Source: Paradesertivirga mongoliensis (GTDB lineage Bacteria > Bacteroidota > Bacteroidia > Sphingobacteriales > Sphingobacteriaceae). Taken from it: DNA of 64,000 nt. Location: contig NZ_JAFMZO010000004.1 of NCBI RefSeq assembly GCF_024436395.1, positions 372,001-436,000 of the forward strand. The letters run 5' to 3'. A model generated the notes under the pieces. It was not told where the DNA came from. It saw nothing but the letters and a program-made list of their open reading frames with translations, and did no database searches. The position numbers were made by a program, and so were the translations under genes. This document shows positions 16,677 through 27,590 of the stretch, one piece after another (within the stretch, counting starts at the first letter, position 1; every line of letters starts with the position of its first letter).

Positions 16677-19670
16677 ATGAATAAAATATTTATACAATTA
16701 AATCTTGTTCTGGCCATTCTCTTAGGCTGTACCAATATAAGCAATGCCCAAATCTCTGTATCGGGTACTGTTAAGAACAAAAATGGCAGGGGCTTATCAA
16801 GTGTTAATATTGTTGATGCTAAAAATGGAACCGAATACAAAACTGATGAAACCGGGAGCTTTATAATTCAGGTGCGTGATTCTACCACATTGGTGTTTAA
16901 AAAGGCAGGCTATATTACTCAGGAGCATCTTTTTTTTCTGTCTGCAAATAAACGGGATATAGTGCTTGTAGAAGAACACGCAGGTAGAGACAAAGTGAGT
17001 GTTGCTTATGGCACTCAAAATTTTCAGCAGCTCACCTCCGCCATCTCAACAGTCGGTTCCGAAACACTTCGTAAAACTCCTGCGGCTACATTAAGCAATA
17101 CACTTTACGGCAGATTGCCAGGCTTAACGGTAATGCAGACTTCTGCCGAGCCCGGATATGACGCTCCCGCCATGTTTATCAGGGGAAAGGGGACTTATCA
17201 GAATAACTCTTTGCTGATTTTTGTCGATGGCTTTGAAAGTTCCTTTGATCAATTAGCGGTAGATGAGATTGAGAGTGTTTCGGTATTAAAAGATGCCGCG
17301 GCATTGTCTTTATACGGTATTAGAGGTGCAAATGGCGCGATTCTGGTAACCACAAAAAGGGGCGGGATCGGTAAAACTAAAATAACCTTAAATGCTCGAA
17401 CCGGCACCCAAGAGCCATCCAGACTTCCTCAGTCTGTAAGTGCCTATGATTATGCGCGACTTTATAATGAAGCTCTGACCAATGATAATTTAACCGGACA
17501 GTACTCAGCTGCTGCTCTCGAGGCTTATAGAACCGGATCCGACCCTAACAGATATCCGAATGTGAATTGGTACGACGAAGTTTTGCGCAAAAGTGCTCCC
17601 TTAAGTGATTATAGCTTAACCTTTCAGGGCGGAAATACAAATGCTAAATATTTTATACTGTTAGGGTATTTAAACAACCAGGGACTGTATGCTAACACTG
17701 ATAAAAAGCCGGTTGCTAACTCCAATGCAAACTTCAAAAAATACAATTTTCGGTCTAATATCGATTTAACACTGAATAAAATAGTATCGGCTTCTTTTGA
17801 TCTTGGCGGTCGATTGGAAGACAGGGCTTTTCCTAATTACGACGGTCCGACTTTGTGGAACAATTTAGCAAGGTACCCATCGAATATTTATCCTGTCAAG
17901 TATCCAAATCAGGCATGGGCCGGAAATGCTGTTTATACGGATAACCCTGTAGCTGCAGTGCTGGGGAGAGGTTATAGAACTTCAAACGACCGCAACTTAA
18001 ACGCCACTATGCGAATTACCGAAGATCTCGGGTTTCTCCTTCAGGGCTTGAAATTTAGTCAGTTAATGTCTTTGAACAATTGGCACCGGGGAAACTACAA
18101 CAGAACCAGATCGCTGTCTTATAGTGAAATGAGTGTCGTAACTAATCCGGCTGGCGAGGAATCTATCGTATATCAGAATAGGGGAAATACTAGCGACTAT
18201 TCAGTAGATCGGGGAGGGAATGATCAATGGAATCGTTCAAATTTCCAGTTGGCCTTGAATTACGATAAGTTGATAAAAGAACATGGATTATCGGCTATGT
18301 TGATGTACCATCAGGACGTGCTGAAAGTTAGCGGGAATGATGTGGATTATGCCACCCAAAATATCGCAGGCCGCTTCAACTATAGTTATCAATCCAAGTA
18401 TTTCACAGAACTTGGATTTTCGTATAGCGGATCTGAAAGCTTCGCCAAAGGCAACCGCTTCGGATTCTTTCCGGCACTATCAGCAGGCTGGTTGCTTAGC
18501 AATGAGAACTTTTTAAATACAAGCAAAGTTGTTGATTTCTTAAAGCTACGGGCCTCCGCCGGTCTCGTGGGGAATGACAGGTTAGCAGGCCGGAGATTTG
18601 CCTATGAGCAGGATTTCTACTATTCTGGTGGTTATAACCTCGGAGCAAATAATACGGTATGGGGAGCAATAGTTGAGGGGCCGTTGGGCAATCCGAATAT
18701 AACCTTCGAAAAATCCCTGAAATACAATATGGGGGTTGATGCCACATTATTAAAGCGCCTGGATATAACTCTCGACCTGTTTTCGGAAACTCGTTCTGAT
18801 ATTCTCGCCACAAGCGACGGCTCTGTGCCTTCCTATGTTGGAGTGCCTACGTCATTCCAGAATTTGGGAAAAGTTAATAATCGTGGTTTCGAGCTCGACC
18901 TGAAGTTTAATAGTAAAATCAGTGATTTTAGCTATTATATCCAGGCCGGAGCTTCTATGGCGCGGAACAAAATTATAGAGATGAATGAAATCTCCCGGCC
19001 GGAAGAGTATATGAAACGGACCGGGCACGCAATAGATCAATATTTCGGACTTGAAGCACTAGGCCTTTTCAATAGTTATGATGAGATTTCGGCCAGTCCT
19101 GTTCAGTCTTTTTCACCGGTTCAGCCTGGCGACATAAGATATAAGGATCAAAATGGCGATGGCTTTATTAATGAATATGATGAAGTTTCTCTTGGTTCCA
19201 GTTCTTATCCCGAGTTAACCTACACCACCACCCTGGGAGCTAAGTTTAAGGGATTACACCTTGAACTGTTTTTTCATGGTATTACCAATCGTAATGTTTT
19301 TACCAGTGGGACTTATTTTTGGGCTCTGATAAATAATAATAACGTAACACAAAATGCTTTAAACAGGTGGACTCCGGAAAACGCTGCTAATGCCACTTAT
19401 CCGAGGTTAACAACACTCCCGAATGAGAATAATTATCGGACCTCATCATTTTGGATGAAGTCAGGAAGCGTGTTACGGCTTAGAAATATTGAACTAGGCT
19501 ATTCTCTTGCCCCAAACCTGCTTAAGCATCTCAGGATTTCGTCTGCAAGATTTTTTGTTTCTGGTGTGAATCTTTTTACCTGGGATAAAATCAAAACAGT
19601 TGATCCCGAAGGTATGGGAGGATATCCTCCGTTGAAATCATATAACGCCGGTCTTCAGGTTCAATTTTAA
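16677..19670 (+). CDS. SusC-like TonB-dependent outer-membrane transporter 2
   Basis: A 997-residue paralogue of the transporter at 11778 and clearly diverged from it. Signal peptide to about residue 24 (SNAQ), regulatory domain from VSGTVKNKNGRGLSSVNIV, plug with VAYGTQNFQQLTSAIST, GRLPGLTV and VLKDAAALSLYGIRGANGA, then the barrel ending YNAGLQVQF. The usual VVVGYG of the plug is VSVAYG here. Two non-identical SusC/D pairs in one operon suggest import of two oligosaccharide classes, for example backbone and side-chain products. That division is inference. Confidence 0.94.
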   Translation: MNKIFIQLNLVLAILLGCTNISNAQISVSGTVKNKNGRGLSSVNIVDAKNGTEYKTDETGSFIIQVRDSTTLVFKKAGYITQEHLFFLSANKRDIVLVEEHAGRDKVSVAYGTQNFQQLTSAISTVGSETLRKTPAATLSNTLYGRLPGLTVMQTSAEPGYDAPAMFIRGKGTYQNNSLLIFVDGFESSFDQLAVDEIESVSVLKDAAALSLYGIRGANGAILVTTKRGGIGKTKITLNARTGTQEPSRLPQSVSAYDYARLYNEALTNDNLTGQYSAAALEAYRTGSDPNRYPNVNWYDEVLRKSAPLSDYSLTFQGGNTNAKYFILLGYLNNQGLYANTDKKPVANSNANFKKYNFRSNIDLTLNKIVSASFDLGGRLEDRAFPNYDGPTLWNNLARYPSNIYPVKYPNQAWAGNAVYTDNPVAAVLGRGYRTSNDRNLNATMRITEDLGFLLQGLKFSQLMSLNNWHRGNYNRTRSLSYSEMSVVTNPAGEESIVYQNRGNTSDYSVDRGGNDQWNRSNFQLALNYDKLIKEHGLSAMLMYHQDVLKVSGNDVDYATQNIAGRFNYSYQSKYFTELGFSYSGSESFAKGNRFGFFPALSAGWLLSNENFLNTSKVVDFLKLRASAGLVGNDRLAGRRFAYEQDFYYSGGYNLGANNTVWGAIVEGPLGNPNITFEKSLKYNMGVDATLLKRLDITLDLFSETRSDILATSDGSVPSYVGVPTSFQNLGKVNNRGFELDLKFNSKISDFSYYIQAGASMARNKIIEMNEISRPEEYMKRTGHAIDQYFGLEALGLFNSYDEISASPVQSFSPVQPGDIRYKDQNGDGFINEYDEVSLGSSSYPELTYTTTLGAKFKGLHLELFFHGITNRNVFTSGTYFWALINNNNVTQNALNRWTPENAANATYPRLTTLPNENNYRTSSFWMKSGSVLRLRNIELGYSLAPNLLKHLRISSARFFVSGVNLFTWDKIKTVDPEGMGGYPPLKSYNAGLQVQF

Positions 19671-19693
19671 TAATCGACTTAACATATAAAGTG

Positions 19694-21361
19694 ATGAAAA
19701 AATATTATTTATATATCTATGCCATAATCTCAGTACTCGCAATATCTTGTGATAAAGAGTTTCTCGATAGAAAGCTCGACACAAATTACGGCGAAGAGCA
19801 GGTGTTTTCTTCTTATACCCCGATGCGTGATTTTGGTATAGCTATATATACCTCGTTGCCCGAAGGGTTCAACAGAATTGATGCCGCGTTTTTAGCTTCC
19901 GCCACCGACGATGCGGTGCATTCGGGTACAGCAACCACCATTCAGCGGTTTAATAATGGTAGTTGGGGTCCTTTCATTAACCCGGATGACCAATGGGCGA
20001 GATTATATACAGGTGTTCGAAAAGCTAACTTTTTTCTCGAAAAGACGGTGGATTATAAAAACGTTCTCTACCGCGATACCATTACCGCAGCTGGAAAAAC
20101 TAATTACAATAATCAAATTAATGATATAAAATGGTTACGCGCCGAGGCGCGCTTTTTAAGAGCATATTTTTACTTCGAGCTTTTAAAGAGGTATGGTGGT
20201 GTTCCACTTATACTTACCACAATGTCAGCAGATGAATCTCCCCGCCCCAGGAATACCTTTAACGAGTGTGCCAACTTTATCGTAACAGAGATTGACGCGA
20301 TCAACAATGAGTTAAGGAACACATGGAGTGATCTGAATAGTGGCAATCAGATTGGCAGAGCTACCAAAGGGGCTGCACTAGCTCTAAAGTCCAGAGTTCT
20401 TTTGTACGCTGCCAGTCCTTTAAATAATCCGGCAAATGACTTACAAAAATGGGTCAGTGCCGCTGATGCTGCAAAAGCCGTAATAGCTCTTAATAGATAT
20501 TCGTTATTGGCAAACTACAGAGACTTGTTTCGATCCATGTCTAATAACGAATTTATCTTCGAACGCCGGTATTCTGCATCTAACAACTTAGAGCGTACAA
20601 CCTTTCCCGCAGGATTTGACGGAGCTGTTGGTGGAATAAATCCATCTCAAAATTTGATAGATTCTTATGAGACCACAAATGGGTTACCTGTTAATGCCGA
20701 CCCCTCGTATAATAGTCAGAATCCCTATGTCAACAGAGATCCGCGTCTCTTGATGACCGTTATCGTTAATGGTTCTACCTATAAAGGCAGGCCCGTAGAA
20801 GCCTGGATAGGAGGTAAAGACGGCCTTGGGAAACCGAGAGCTACCCGAACCGGCTACTACCTTAAGAAGTTTGCCGACGAAGGACTTGATCTGTCGCTCA
20901 ATCGTACGAGTAATCATGCCTGGGTATATTTCAGATACGCTGAAATTCTGTTGAATTATGCTGAGGCAATGAATGAAGCATATGGTCCTGATGTAACGCC
21001 TGCCGGATATACATTATCGGCCCGACAAGCAATCAATCTTGTGCGCAAAAGATCGTCGGTAAATATGCCAAATGTGATCGCCTCCTCTCAACCAGAATTT
21101 CGGGAAAAGGTTAGGAATGAAAGGCGGGTGGAGTTAGCTTTCGAAGAACATCGTTTCTGGGATGTTCGTCGCTGGAGGATAGGGCAGGTGTTTGCTTCTC
21201 CTGTTTATGGAATGAAAATTCTCAAAAACGGAACCTCGTTCTCCTTTGAAAAAACTCCGGTGGAGAACAGGGTATTCGAAGATAAAATGTATTTGTATCC
21301 AATTCCAGGAGCGGAAATAGATAAAGCCGGGGGAAGCTTGACGCAGAATCCTCAGTGGTAA
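19694..21361 (+). CDS. SusD-like glycan-binding lipoprotein 2
   Basis: A 555-residue lipoprotein partner of the second SusC. The lipobox is LAISC (Cys about 19), followed by DKEFLDRKLD. The SusD helical core has EARFLRAYFYFELLKRYGGVPL and WVYFRYAEILLNYAEAMNEA. The C-terminal signature is RRVELAFEEHRFWDVRRW, ending DKMYLYPIPGAEID. ATG at 19694 is preferred over the GTG codon just before it (19691). It lies 23 bp after the susC-like gene. Confidence 0.93.
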   Translation: MKKYYLYIYAIISVLAISCDKEFLDRKLDTNYGEEQVFSSYTPMRDFGIAIYTSLPEGFNRIDAAFLASATDDAVHSGTATTIQRFNNGSWGPFINPDDQWARLYTGVRKANFFLEKTVDYKNVLYRDTITAAGKTNYNNQINDIKWLRAEARFLRAYFYFELLKRYGGVPLILTTMSADESPRPRNTFNECANFIVTEIDAINNELRNTWSDLNSGNQIGRATKGAALALKSRVLLYAASPLNNPANDLQKWVSAADAAKAVIALNRYSLLANYRDLFRSMSNNEFIFERRYSASNNLERTTFPAGFDGAVGGINPSQNLIDSYETTNGLPVNADPSYNSQNPYVNRDPRLLMTVIVNGSTYKGRPVEAWIGGKDGLGKPRATRTGYYLKKFADEGLDLSLNRTSNHAWVYFRYAEILLNYAEAMNEAYGPDVTPAGYTLSARQAINLVRKRSSVNMPNVIASSQPEFREKVRNERRVELAFEEHRFWDVRRWRIGQVFASPVYGMKILKNGTSFSFEKTPVENRVFEDKMYLYPIPGAEIDKAGGSLTQNPQW

Positions 21362-21383
21362 TTCAAATCGTTATTTAAAAGTT

Positions 21384-23015
21384 ATGATCAGATTTTTCAA
21401 ATTATTGAAGTTTGAACCACTTATGGAAAAACGGAACTTTAAGCCAGCTATATTATTTTGCTTAATGGCAGTGTTATTTATACTATCGCCGGGCTCATTA
21501 CTTGCTAAGCTAACTAAAACACGTGCTGCTGGCAGAACTTATTATGTAAATGCACTTATAGGTAACGACGCTTACAACGGGCTATCGCGAAAGACTCCTT
21601 TCAAATCCCTTACAAAAGTAAATAGCCTGGTTCTTAGTCCCGGCGATTCAGTCCTGTTCTCAAATTCAACAGTTTATCGCGGCCACTTGAAAATAAATTG
21701 CCGCGGTACATCACAAATGAGCGTAGTGTTTGGTTCGTATGGTGCCGGGAACAAGCCGCAAATTAATGGCGCAGGCGATTTCTCTGAAGCAGTTTTGGTT
21801 TATAATTCTGAGTACGTTAAACTAGAAAACCTGGAGATTACCAATTTAGGCGCTACCTATAAAGCAGGAAGGATGGGGTTGCACATATTGATTGAAGATT
21901 TTGGAATCGCAAATAATGTCGTGATTTCTAATCTATATGTTCATGATGTTAATGGAACGAATGTAAAGAAAGACGGTGGCGGGGCCGGAATACACTGGAC
22001 GAATAAGGGGAAAACCGTCAAGTCTGCATTTAATGGACTGTTTATCGAAAATTGTAGAATCGAGCGGACCGATAGAAATGGAATCACAAGCTCAGCTTAC
22101 AGTTCCCGCTTAAATTGGTTTCCCAGTTACAATGTAGTTATCAGGAACAACACACTTAATGACATTGGTGGGGACGCAATTGTCCCCATCGGATGCGATG
22201 GAGCCCTGATAGAACATAATGTAGTTTTCAAAGCAGGCCAGCGTTTTCCGGAAGGTGATGCAGCCGCCGGAATATGGCCCTGGAGTTGCGATAATACCAT
22301 TGTTCAATTTAATGAGGTTGCATACACGGCAGGTCCCTGGGACTCACAGGGCTTCGATTCAGACTGGAATTGCAGGAACACGATTATACAGTATAATTAT
22401 AGCCATGACAACGCAGGCGGATTTTTACTCATTTGTAATGATGGAAGTGCAGGAAAGCCTGGAAATATTGGTAATGTAGGAACAATTGTCCGCTATAATG
22501 TGAGTGTTAATGATGGTTCCAGGCTAACCGGAAAGTCCGCTGGCTTTTCGCCGGTAATTCATATTGCCGGCCCGGTGAGTAATACCTCGATTTATAATAA
22601 TGTGATCTATCTTCCTAAAAAGGAATCTTCTAGAATAGATAGTACCATGATAGACATCACCAGCTGGCATGGTTACGCAGATAGTACCTTAATAGCTAAC
22701 AACATTTTCTGGGTTGCCGATGTCGCCAACTATCAAATTGGAGAAAGCACGAGGAATTTTTTTGAAAACAACTTGTATCATGGCCGGCATATCAACATTC
22801 CTGATGATCCTCATGCATTGACTTCTGATCCCATGTTCGTAAGTGTTCCGGTGAGTAGATCTCAAGGCTTTGATGCATTAAAGTGTTTTCAGTTAAAAGA
22901 CGATTCTCCGTGTATTAATGCCGGGAAGGTTATTGTCTCAACTAGTATCGTGGATTTTTTCAACAACCCTGTGCTTTCTGACAAAAAGCCAGCCATAGGT
23001 ATTTATCAGCCGTAA
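21384..23015 (+). CDS. secreted right-handed parallel beta-helix protein (PL9-like pectinolytic candidate)
   Basis: A 543-residue exported protein. A hydrophobic signal (about residues 23-42) precedes TYYVNALIGNDAYNGLSRKTPF, an opening shared with PL9-type lyases and other secreted beta-helix polysaccharide enzymes. Repeated Asn-rich turns (for example VVIRNNTLNDIGGDAI and IEHNVVF) mark the stacked coils of a parallel beta-helix. ATG 21384 gives a long leader and ATG 21423 (MEKRNFKP) a more standard signal peptide; the choice is open. It lies 22 bp behind the second susD-like gene and is followed by a strong terminator, so it ends the import operon. Lyase rather than hydrolase activity is a guess from family resemblance. 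Confidence 0.75.
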   Translation: MIRFFKLLKFEPLMEKRNFKPAILFCLMAVLFILSPGSLLAKLTKTRAAGRTYYVNALIGNDAYNGLSRKTPFKSLTKVNSLVLSPGDSVLFSNSTVYRGHLKINCRGTSQMSVVFGSYGAGNKPQINGAGDFSEAVLVYNSEYVKLENLEITNLGATYKAGRMGLHILIEDFGIANNVVISNLYVHDVNGTNVKKDGGGAGIHWTNKGKTVKSAFNGLFIENCRIERTDRNGITSSAYSSRLNWFPSYNVVIRNNTLNDIGGDAIVPIGCDGALIEHNVVFKAGQRFPEGDAAAGIWPWSCDNTIVQFNEVAYTAGPWDSQGFDSDWNCRNTIIQYNYSHDNAGGFLLICNDGSAGKPGNIGNVGTIVRYNVSVNDGSRLTGKSAGFSPVIHIAGPVSNTSIYNNVIYLPKKESSRIDSTMIDITSWHGYADSTLIANNIFWVADVANYQIGESTRNFFENNLYHGRHINIPDDPHALTSDPMFVSVPVSRSQGFDALKCFQLKDDSPCINAGKVIVSTSIVDFFNNPVLSDKKPAIGIYQP

Positions 23016-23075
23016 ATACCTGGCATCGATCAATAGTTAAATATCAGTATGCCCTCCTCAATAATTGGTTATATA

Positions 23076-23109
23076 AGACTTGTCTGACGCCCGTCAGATG
23101 AGTCTTTTT
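23076..23109 (+). terminator. strong rho-independent terminator of the SusCD operon
   Basis: AGACT-TG-TCTGACG and CGTCAGA-TG-AGTCT pair in two perfect blocks around a CC loop, followed by TTTTT. It separates the import operon from the regulator gene. Confidence 0.85.
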
Positions 23110-23279
23110 AGGAAAATCAAAAGGATATTTAACGGCGGGCTGATCATCAACACCGGAAGTTCACCTTTTTTTAGGAAAAGGGAACGAATCTAAGGGAATT
23201 GACAGTGCCAGGAGTTAAAGCGTATTGGAATAAATGGTTTTGAAAATCATCGATCAGATGCAACGTTTATTTATATATT

Positions 23280-23291
23280 ACGTAGCTACGT
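23280..23291. promoter_or_regulatory. 12-bp palindrome upstream of the HTCS gene
   Basis: ACGTAGCTACGT is a perfect palindrome 79 bp before the regulator's ATG, in an AT-rich stretch. It could be an operator or overlap the promoter. Apart from this and the terminator, the 23016-23369 gap shows nothing recognisable. Confidence 0.3.
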
Positions 23292-23369
23292 TGAAATTAT
23301 AAACCATTTAACTTTATTATTCAAACTTGTTAATCAGAACCCATCAGTTCGCCCTTGAAGGAAAGAACC

Positions 23370-26300
23370 ATGAAATATTTCTTTGTATCTTTTAGTCTGA
23401 TAGTTGCTTTGTATTTTAAATCAAGTGCTGTGGATTATCCCAGGTTTGAATATCTGGGCATCGAACATGGCTTGTCTAATAATGCAGTAACCAGCATATA
23501 TCAGGATAAGTTTGGATTTATGTGGTTTGGCACCTATGACGGACTCAACAGGTTTGATGGTTACAACTTTAAAGTATTCCGTAATACAATAAACGATTCT
23601 ACGTCCTTATCAAACGATAGGGTGGTGACAATACATGATGACAGGTCAAATAATTTATGGGTAGGGACTAAAAACGGGGTTAGCATCTACAATCGAATAA
23701 ATTCAAAGTTCAGCTCTCTTTCATTCACTTTTCGAAAGGAGAGAAGGAGACTCACAAATCCCATTAACGATATTAAGTCTGACCGGGGTGGCAATATTTT
23801 AATCGGTAGTGCTGGAGAGGGCCTTGTTTTTTATACATGGTCAAAGAAGGAAGCATCTAAAGTGCCTTTGAGAGTTGGCAAGAAGCTGGAGTATGGTTAT
23901 CACGTTCAGTCAATAGATATCGATCACTCGAATCGTGTGTGGCTATTTATTCAAAATAAGGGTATATGCAGATTTGACTATAAAACAAAGTCGGTCTATA
24001 TAGTAAATACCGGCATCAAAACGGGGATCTGTATGGAAACGGATCTATCCGGAAATATTTGGGTGGGCAATGAAAATGGCTTATACCGGTATGGAGTGGA
24101 GAGCAGGAAATTTGAGTCTATTGATGTTCCCAACTCCTCTGACATGGGTTTGATTCATGGCTTGACCTTCGATAAAAGCGGTGAATTATGGATATGCACA
24201 GATGCGAATGGTTTAACTGTTTTAAACACCACAACCTTCGCTGCGCAACATATTTATACCAATAAAAATAAGGGTTCGCTCACGAGTCTGGCGGTTAGTA
24301 CCATGTTTGAAGATAAAGATGGAAGAAAGTGGCTGGGAACCTTAAGAGGGGGGATAAATCTGATCGATCAAAAAAAGGATCGCTTTTCTACTATAGCACA
24401 CAACCCATTTGACAAGAATAGCATTATCAATGATTTTATTCTTTCGTTTTGTGAGGATGACAATGGTAAGCTCTGGATAGGTACAGACGGTGCCGGACTG
24501 AGTTATTGGGATAGGAACAAGAATGTATTCAGTCATTATTATCACGATAGTAAAAACCCAGCATCGTTGACGAGTAATAATATAGCCAGAATCATAAAAG
24601 ACTACAAGGGTGATATTTGGATAGCTACTTACGGAGGAGGTATTAATAAATTCAATAAGGCCAGGAAATCGTTTGAATATTATCCTTGTTTTAACCCTGA
24701 TCTGAAGTTTCATGAAAGATACTCCTGGACGCTTTTCGAGGACAGGAATAAGAATTTATGGGCAGGCAATTGCGCAGACGGCGGCCTTTACATTTTTAAT
24801 CGCCAGCGAAATAAGTTTGAATTATTCGACAATAATCTAAAAAACGTAATCACACTTACAGCAGATAAGAGCGGGCAATTGTGGGCGGGAACATTTTATT
24901 CGTTATTTAAAATTGATACGATCCATAAAAGGCACGATGTATATCCTATTGGTCAGGCCGTAAGGGCGATATACGAAGACCGAAAGGGCGATTTTTGGGT
25001 GGGAACAGAGGGAGGAGGATTGTTGTTGTTCAATCGGAAAAATGGAAGCTCAACGAATATAACCAGGCAACACGGCTTGGCAGGGAATTCAGTTCTGAAT
25101 ATTCTTGAAGATAAACAGCAAAACTTATGGATCAGTACGTTTACTGGGCTTTCCAAACTATCTGCCAATAGAAAGAATATTCGTAACTATTATGGCTCTG
25201 ATGGATTGCAAAGCAATCAGTTCAATTATAATGCAGCACTAAAATTGTCTTCAGGAGAATTTCTTTTTGGAGGTATAAAAGGGTTTAATATTTTTTATCC
25301 GAAAGACATAAGGCCAATAAATAGAAACCCGGAAATTTTTATTACCGGCTTAAGAATAAATAATCTTCCATACGAAGCGGACGGAAGCTCCAATCGTAAA
25401 AAAAGCGTTTATGAACTCACTGAGATAGTTATCCCTTACGATAAGGCAGTTCTTTCGGTTGACTTCGCAGCCTTAGAGTATTCGGCCCCCGATAAAATAG
25501 CCTATACATACTACCTGGAGGGATGGGATAAGAGTTGGAATACCGCCGGCAAATCCAGAATAGCTAATTACTCCAGATTAAGAGAAGGAACCTATTTGTT
25601 AAAGATTAAATCTACTAATACCGAAGGAGTTTGGGCAAGCAATGAACGGGTGCTGAAAATAAAGATCCTCGCTCCCTGGTGGCGCTCCTGGTGGGCATAT
25701 TGCTTTTATGTGGCCTTATTTGTCGGGATTCTTTATTGCTATAGTCTTTACCAAAGGAGACAAGAACGCCTGAAATATCAAATCGAGCTAGCGAATATAA
25801 AAGTCGAGCAAGAGCATGAATTAAATGAAAGAAAGCTATCATTTTTTACGAATATTTCTCATGAATTTCGGACTCCCTTAACACTGATTATCAACCCGAT
25901 TAAAGAGTTTTTAAACGACAAAAATGGTCAAATAGATCCCAAAGACCTGATAGTGGTTTATAGAAACGCCCGACGATTATTGAGCCTGGTGGATCAGTTG
26001 CTACACTTCCGGAAATCTGATACAGATGATTTGAAAGTTAGCAAAGTTAATTTGGTGACGTTCTGCAGGGAGGTATATTTATGTTTCATTCAGCAAGCGA
26101 AAATAAAGGATTTGAATTTTGATTTTATTTCTCCTGAAGACGAGATTGAGATTTATGCTGATAAGGAAAAATTGGAAATCGCATTATTTAATCTTATTTC
26201 GAATGCCTTTAAATATACCCCCTCGGGAGGAAAGATAACTTTGACCCTTTTTGATTTGGATTCAGAGGTGGAGTTACTTGTCAAAGATACAGGAATGGGA

Positions 26301-27437
26301 ATCTCTGAGGATGTAGGAGCAAAGCTTTTTGATGTGTTCTATCAAGGACGTGAAAAGGACCGATCAGGGAAGGCTGGTTTTGGAATCGGTTTGCATCTGG
26401 TGAAGAAGTTTATTGAGGGAAACGCAGGTCGGGTTTCCTATACAAGTAAAAAGGGGGTTGGTACAGAGTTCAAAATTAACTTGCTTAAAGGAAAGGAACA
26501 TTTTGATCCGTCTGTGATCGAACCTGAAGTCACTGAGCTGCCTGTCTTTCTTGAGGAATTAGTTGAAGATTACGAAGAAAATAGTCTGGCGGAGAACGTG
26601 AATGAAGATCCGTCTAGAGAGATGATATCAGAAAAATCATCTATGTTGATAGTGGAAGATGACGAAGATTTAAGACGCTATATCAAACAGTTGTTTCAGC
26701 CATCTTATTTAATCTATGAAGCAGATTCTGCCGAATCTGGCTATGAGCTTGCAAGAAAACATATCCCGGACATTATCGTTACTGATGTAATTATGGGTAA
26801 ATTAAGTGGAGTTGAACTGTGTTTGCAAATTAAGAATGAAGCCTCCCTTAATCATATACCAATAATTTTGCTCACATCCAGTTCTTCTTCTGAAATTAAG
26901 CTGAAAGGCATAGAAAGTGGCGCAGACGATTATATCACTAAACCCTTTGACAAGGAGATCTTAACTGCCAGGGTAGCCAATCTCTTGAAAAGTAAAAGTA
27001 ATCTTCAGCGTTATTTCTATAACCAGATCACCTTTAAATCGGATGATTCAACTGTTTCCGCAGAGTATAAGGAGTTTCTGGAAAAATGTATTGCAATAAC
27101 AGAGAAACATCTCAGTGATTCCAGTTTTAGCGTTCATACTCTGGCCTCGGAAATGGGGATAAGTTATTCCTCTCTTTATCAAAAAGTTAAGACCATTTCC
27201 GGGCGATCTGCAAATGAGTTTATTCGTTTTATCCGTTTGAGGAAAGCCGCTGAGTTATTCATAAATACAGACTGCAGGATAAACGAAGGAGCATTTAGAT
27301 GCGGATTTAATGATATGAAGCACTTTCGTGAACAGTTTAGCAAGGTATACGGGATGAATCCGTCCGAATATATTAAAAAGTATAGGAAAGCCTTTAAGAA
27401 GTTATACAAGTTCAACGAAAAGGTTAATAGAAGTTGA
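23370..27437 (+). CDS. hybrid two-component system regulator (HTCS) of the pectin locus
   Basis: A 1355-residue one-protein signalling system. A signal peptide (about 1-20) leads to a periplasmic two-bladed sensor built of propeller repeats (WFGTYDGLNRFDG, LWVGTKNGVSIYN and many more), then a Y_Y_Y domain (YYLEGWDKSWNT). One membrane segment lies at about 770-792. Cytoplasmic parts are HisKA with SHEFRTP (His about 830), HATPase with NLISNAFKYTP, DTGMGI and GFGIGL, a receiver at about 1091-1207 (VEDDED, VTDVIM phospho-acceptor Asp, TKPFD), and an AraC HTH at about 1237-1340. ATG 23370 is chosen because AAGGAAAG precedes it; a TTG at 23355 is in frame. Such proteins bind an oligosaccharide in the periplasm and activate the neighbouring susCD genes. 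Confidence 0.95.
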   Translation: MKYFFVSFSLIVALYFKSSAVDYPRFEYLGIEHGLSNNAVTSIYQDKFGFMWFGTYDGLNRFDGYNFKVFRNTINDSTSLSNDRVVTIHDDRSNNLWVGTKNGVSIYNRINSKFSSLSFTFRKERRRLTNPINDIKSDRGGNILIGSAGEGLVFYTWSKKEASKVPLRVGKKLEYGYHVQSIDIDHSNRVWLFIQNKGICRFDYKTKSVYIVNTGIKTGICMETDLSGNIWVGNENGLYRYGVESRKFESIDVPNSSDMGLIHGLTFDKSGELWICTDANGLTVLNTTTFAAQHIYTNKNKGSLTSLAVSTMFEDKDGRKWLGTLRGGINLIDQKKDRFSTIAHNPFDKNSIINDFILSFCEDDNGKLWIGTDGAGLSYWDRNKNVFSHYYHDSKNPASLTSNNIARIIKDYKGDIWIATYGGGINKFNKARKSFEYYPCFNPDLKFHERYSWTLFEDRNKNLWAGNCADGGLYIFNRQRNKFELFDNNLKNVITLTADKSGQLWAGTFYSLFKIDTIHKRHDVYPIGQAVRAIYEDRKGDFWVGTEGGGLLLFNRKNGSSTNITRQHGLAGNSVLNILEDKQQNLWISTFTGLSKLSANRKNIRNYYGSDGLQSNQFNYNAALKLSSGEFLFGGIKGFNIFYPKDIRPINRNPEIFITGLRINNLPYEADGSSNRKKSVYELTEIVIPYDKAVLSVDFAALEYSAPDKIAYTYYLEGWDKSWNTAGKSRIANYSRLREGTYLLKIKSTNTEGVWASNERVLKIKILAPWWRSWWAYCFYVALFVGILYCYSLYQRRQERLKYQIELANIKVEQEHELNERKLSFFTNISHEFRTPLTLIINPIKEFLNDKNGQIDPKDLIVVYRNARRLLSLVDQLLHFRKSDTDDLKVSKVNLVTFCREVYLCFIQQAKIKDLNFDFISPEDEIEIYADKEKLEIALFNLISNAFKYTPSGGKITLTLFDLDSEVELLVKDTGMGISEDVGAKLFDVFYQGREKDRSGKAGFGIGLHLVKKFIEGNAGRVSYTSKKGVGTEFKINLLKGKEHFDPSVIEPEVTELPVFLEELVEDYEENSLAENVNEDPSREMISEKSSMLIVEDDEDLRRYIKQLFQPSYLIYEADSAESGYELARKHIPDIIVTDVIMGKLSGVELCLQIKNEASLNHIPIILLTSSSSSEIKLKGIESGADDYITKPFDKEILTARVANLLKSKSNLQRYFYNQITFKSDDSTVSAEYKEFLEKCIAITEKHLSDSSFSVHTLASEMGISYSSLYQKVKTISGRSANEFIRFIRLRKAAELFINTDCRINEGAFRCGFNDMKHFREQFSKVYGMNPSEYIKKYRKAFKKLYKFNEKVNRS

Positions 27438-27590
27438 TTTGTCCGGCGATTTGAAATCTTGTAATGTTCAAGAACTTCTCTTAGCGTAGTTAATTTAGGA
27501 TCTAACAGGGTATTGAAAGTGGTTGTCTCTTTACAAAGATTCCCGATTATTTCTTGTGTTAGGGTCAATTCTGTTACAGCATCTTCGATA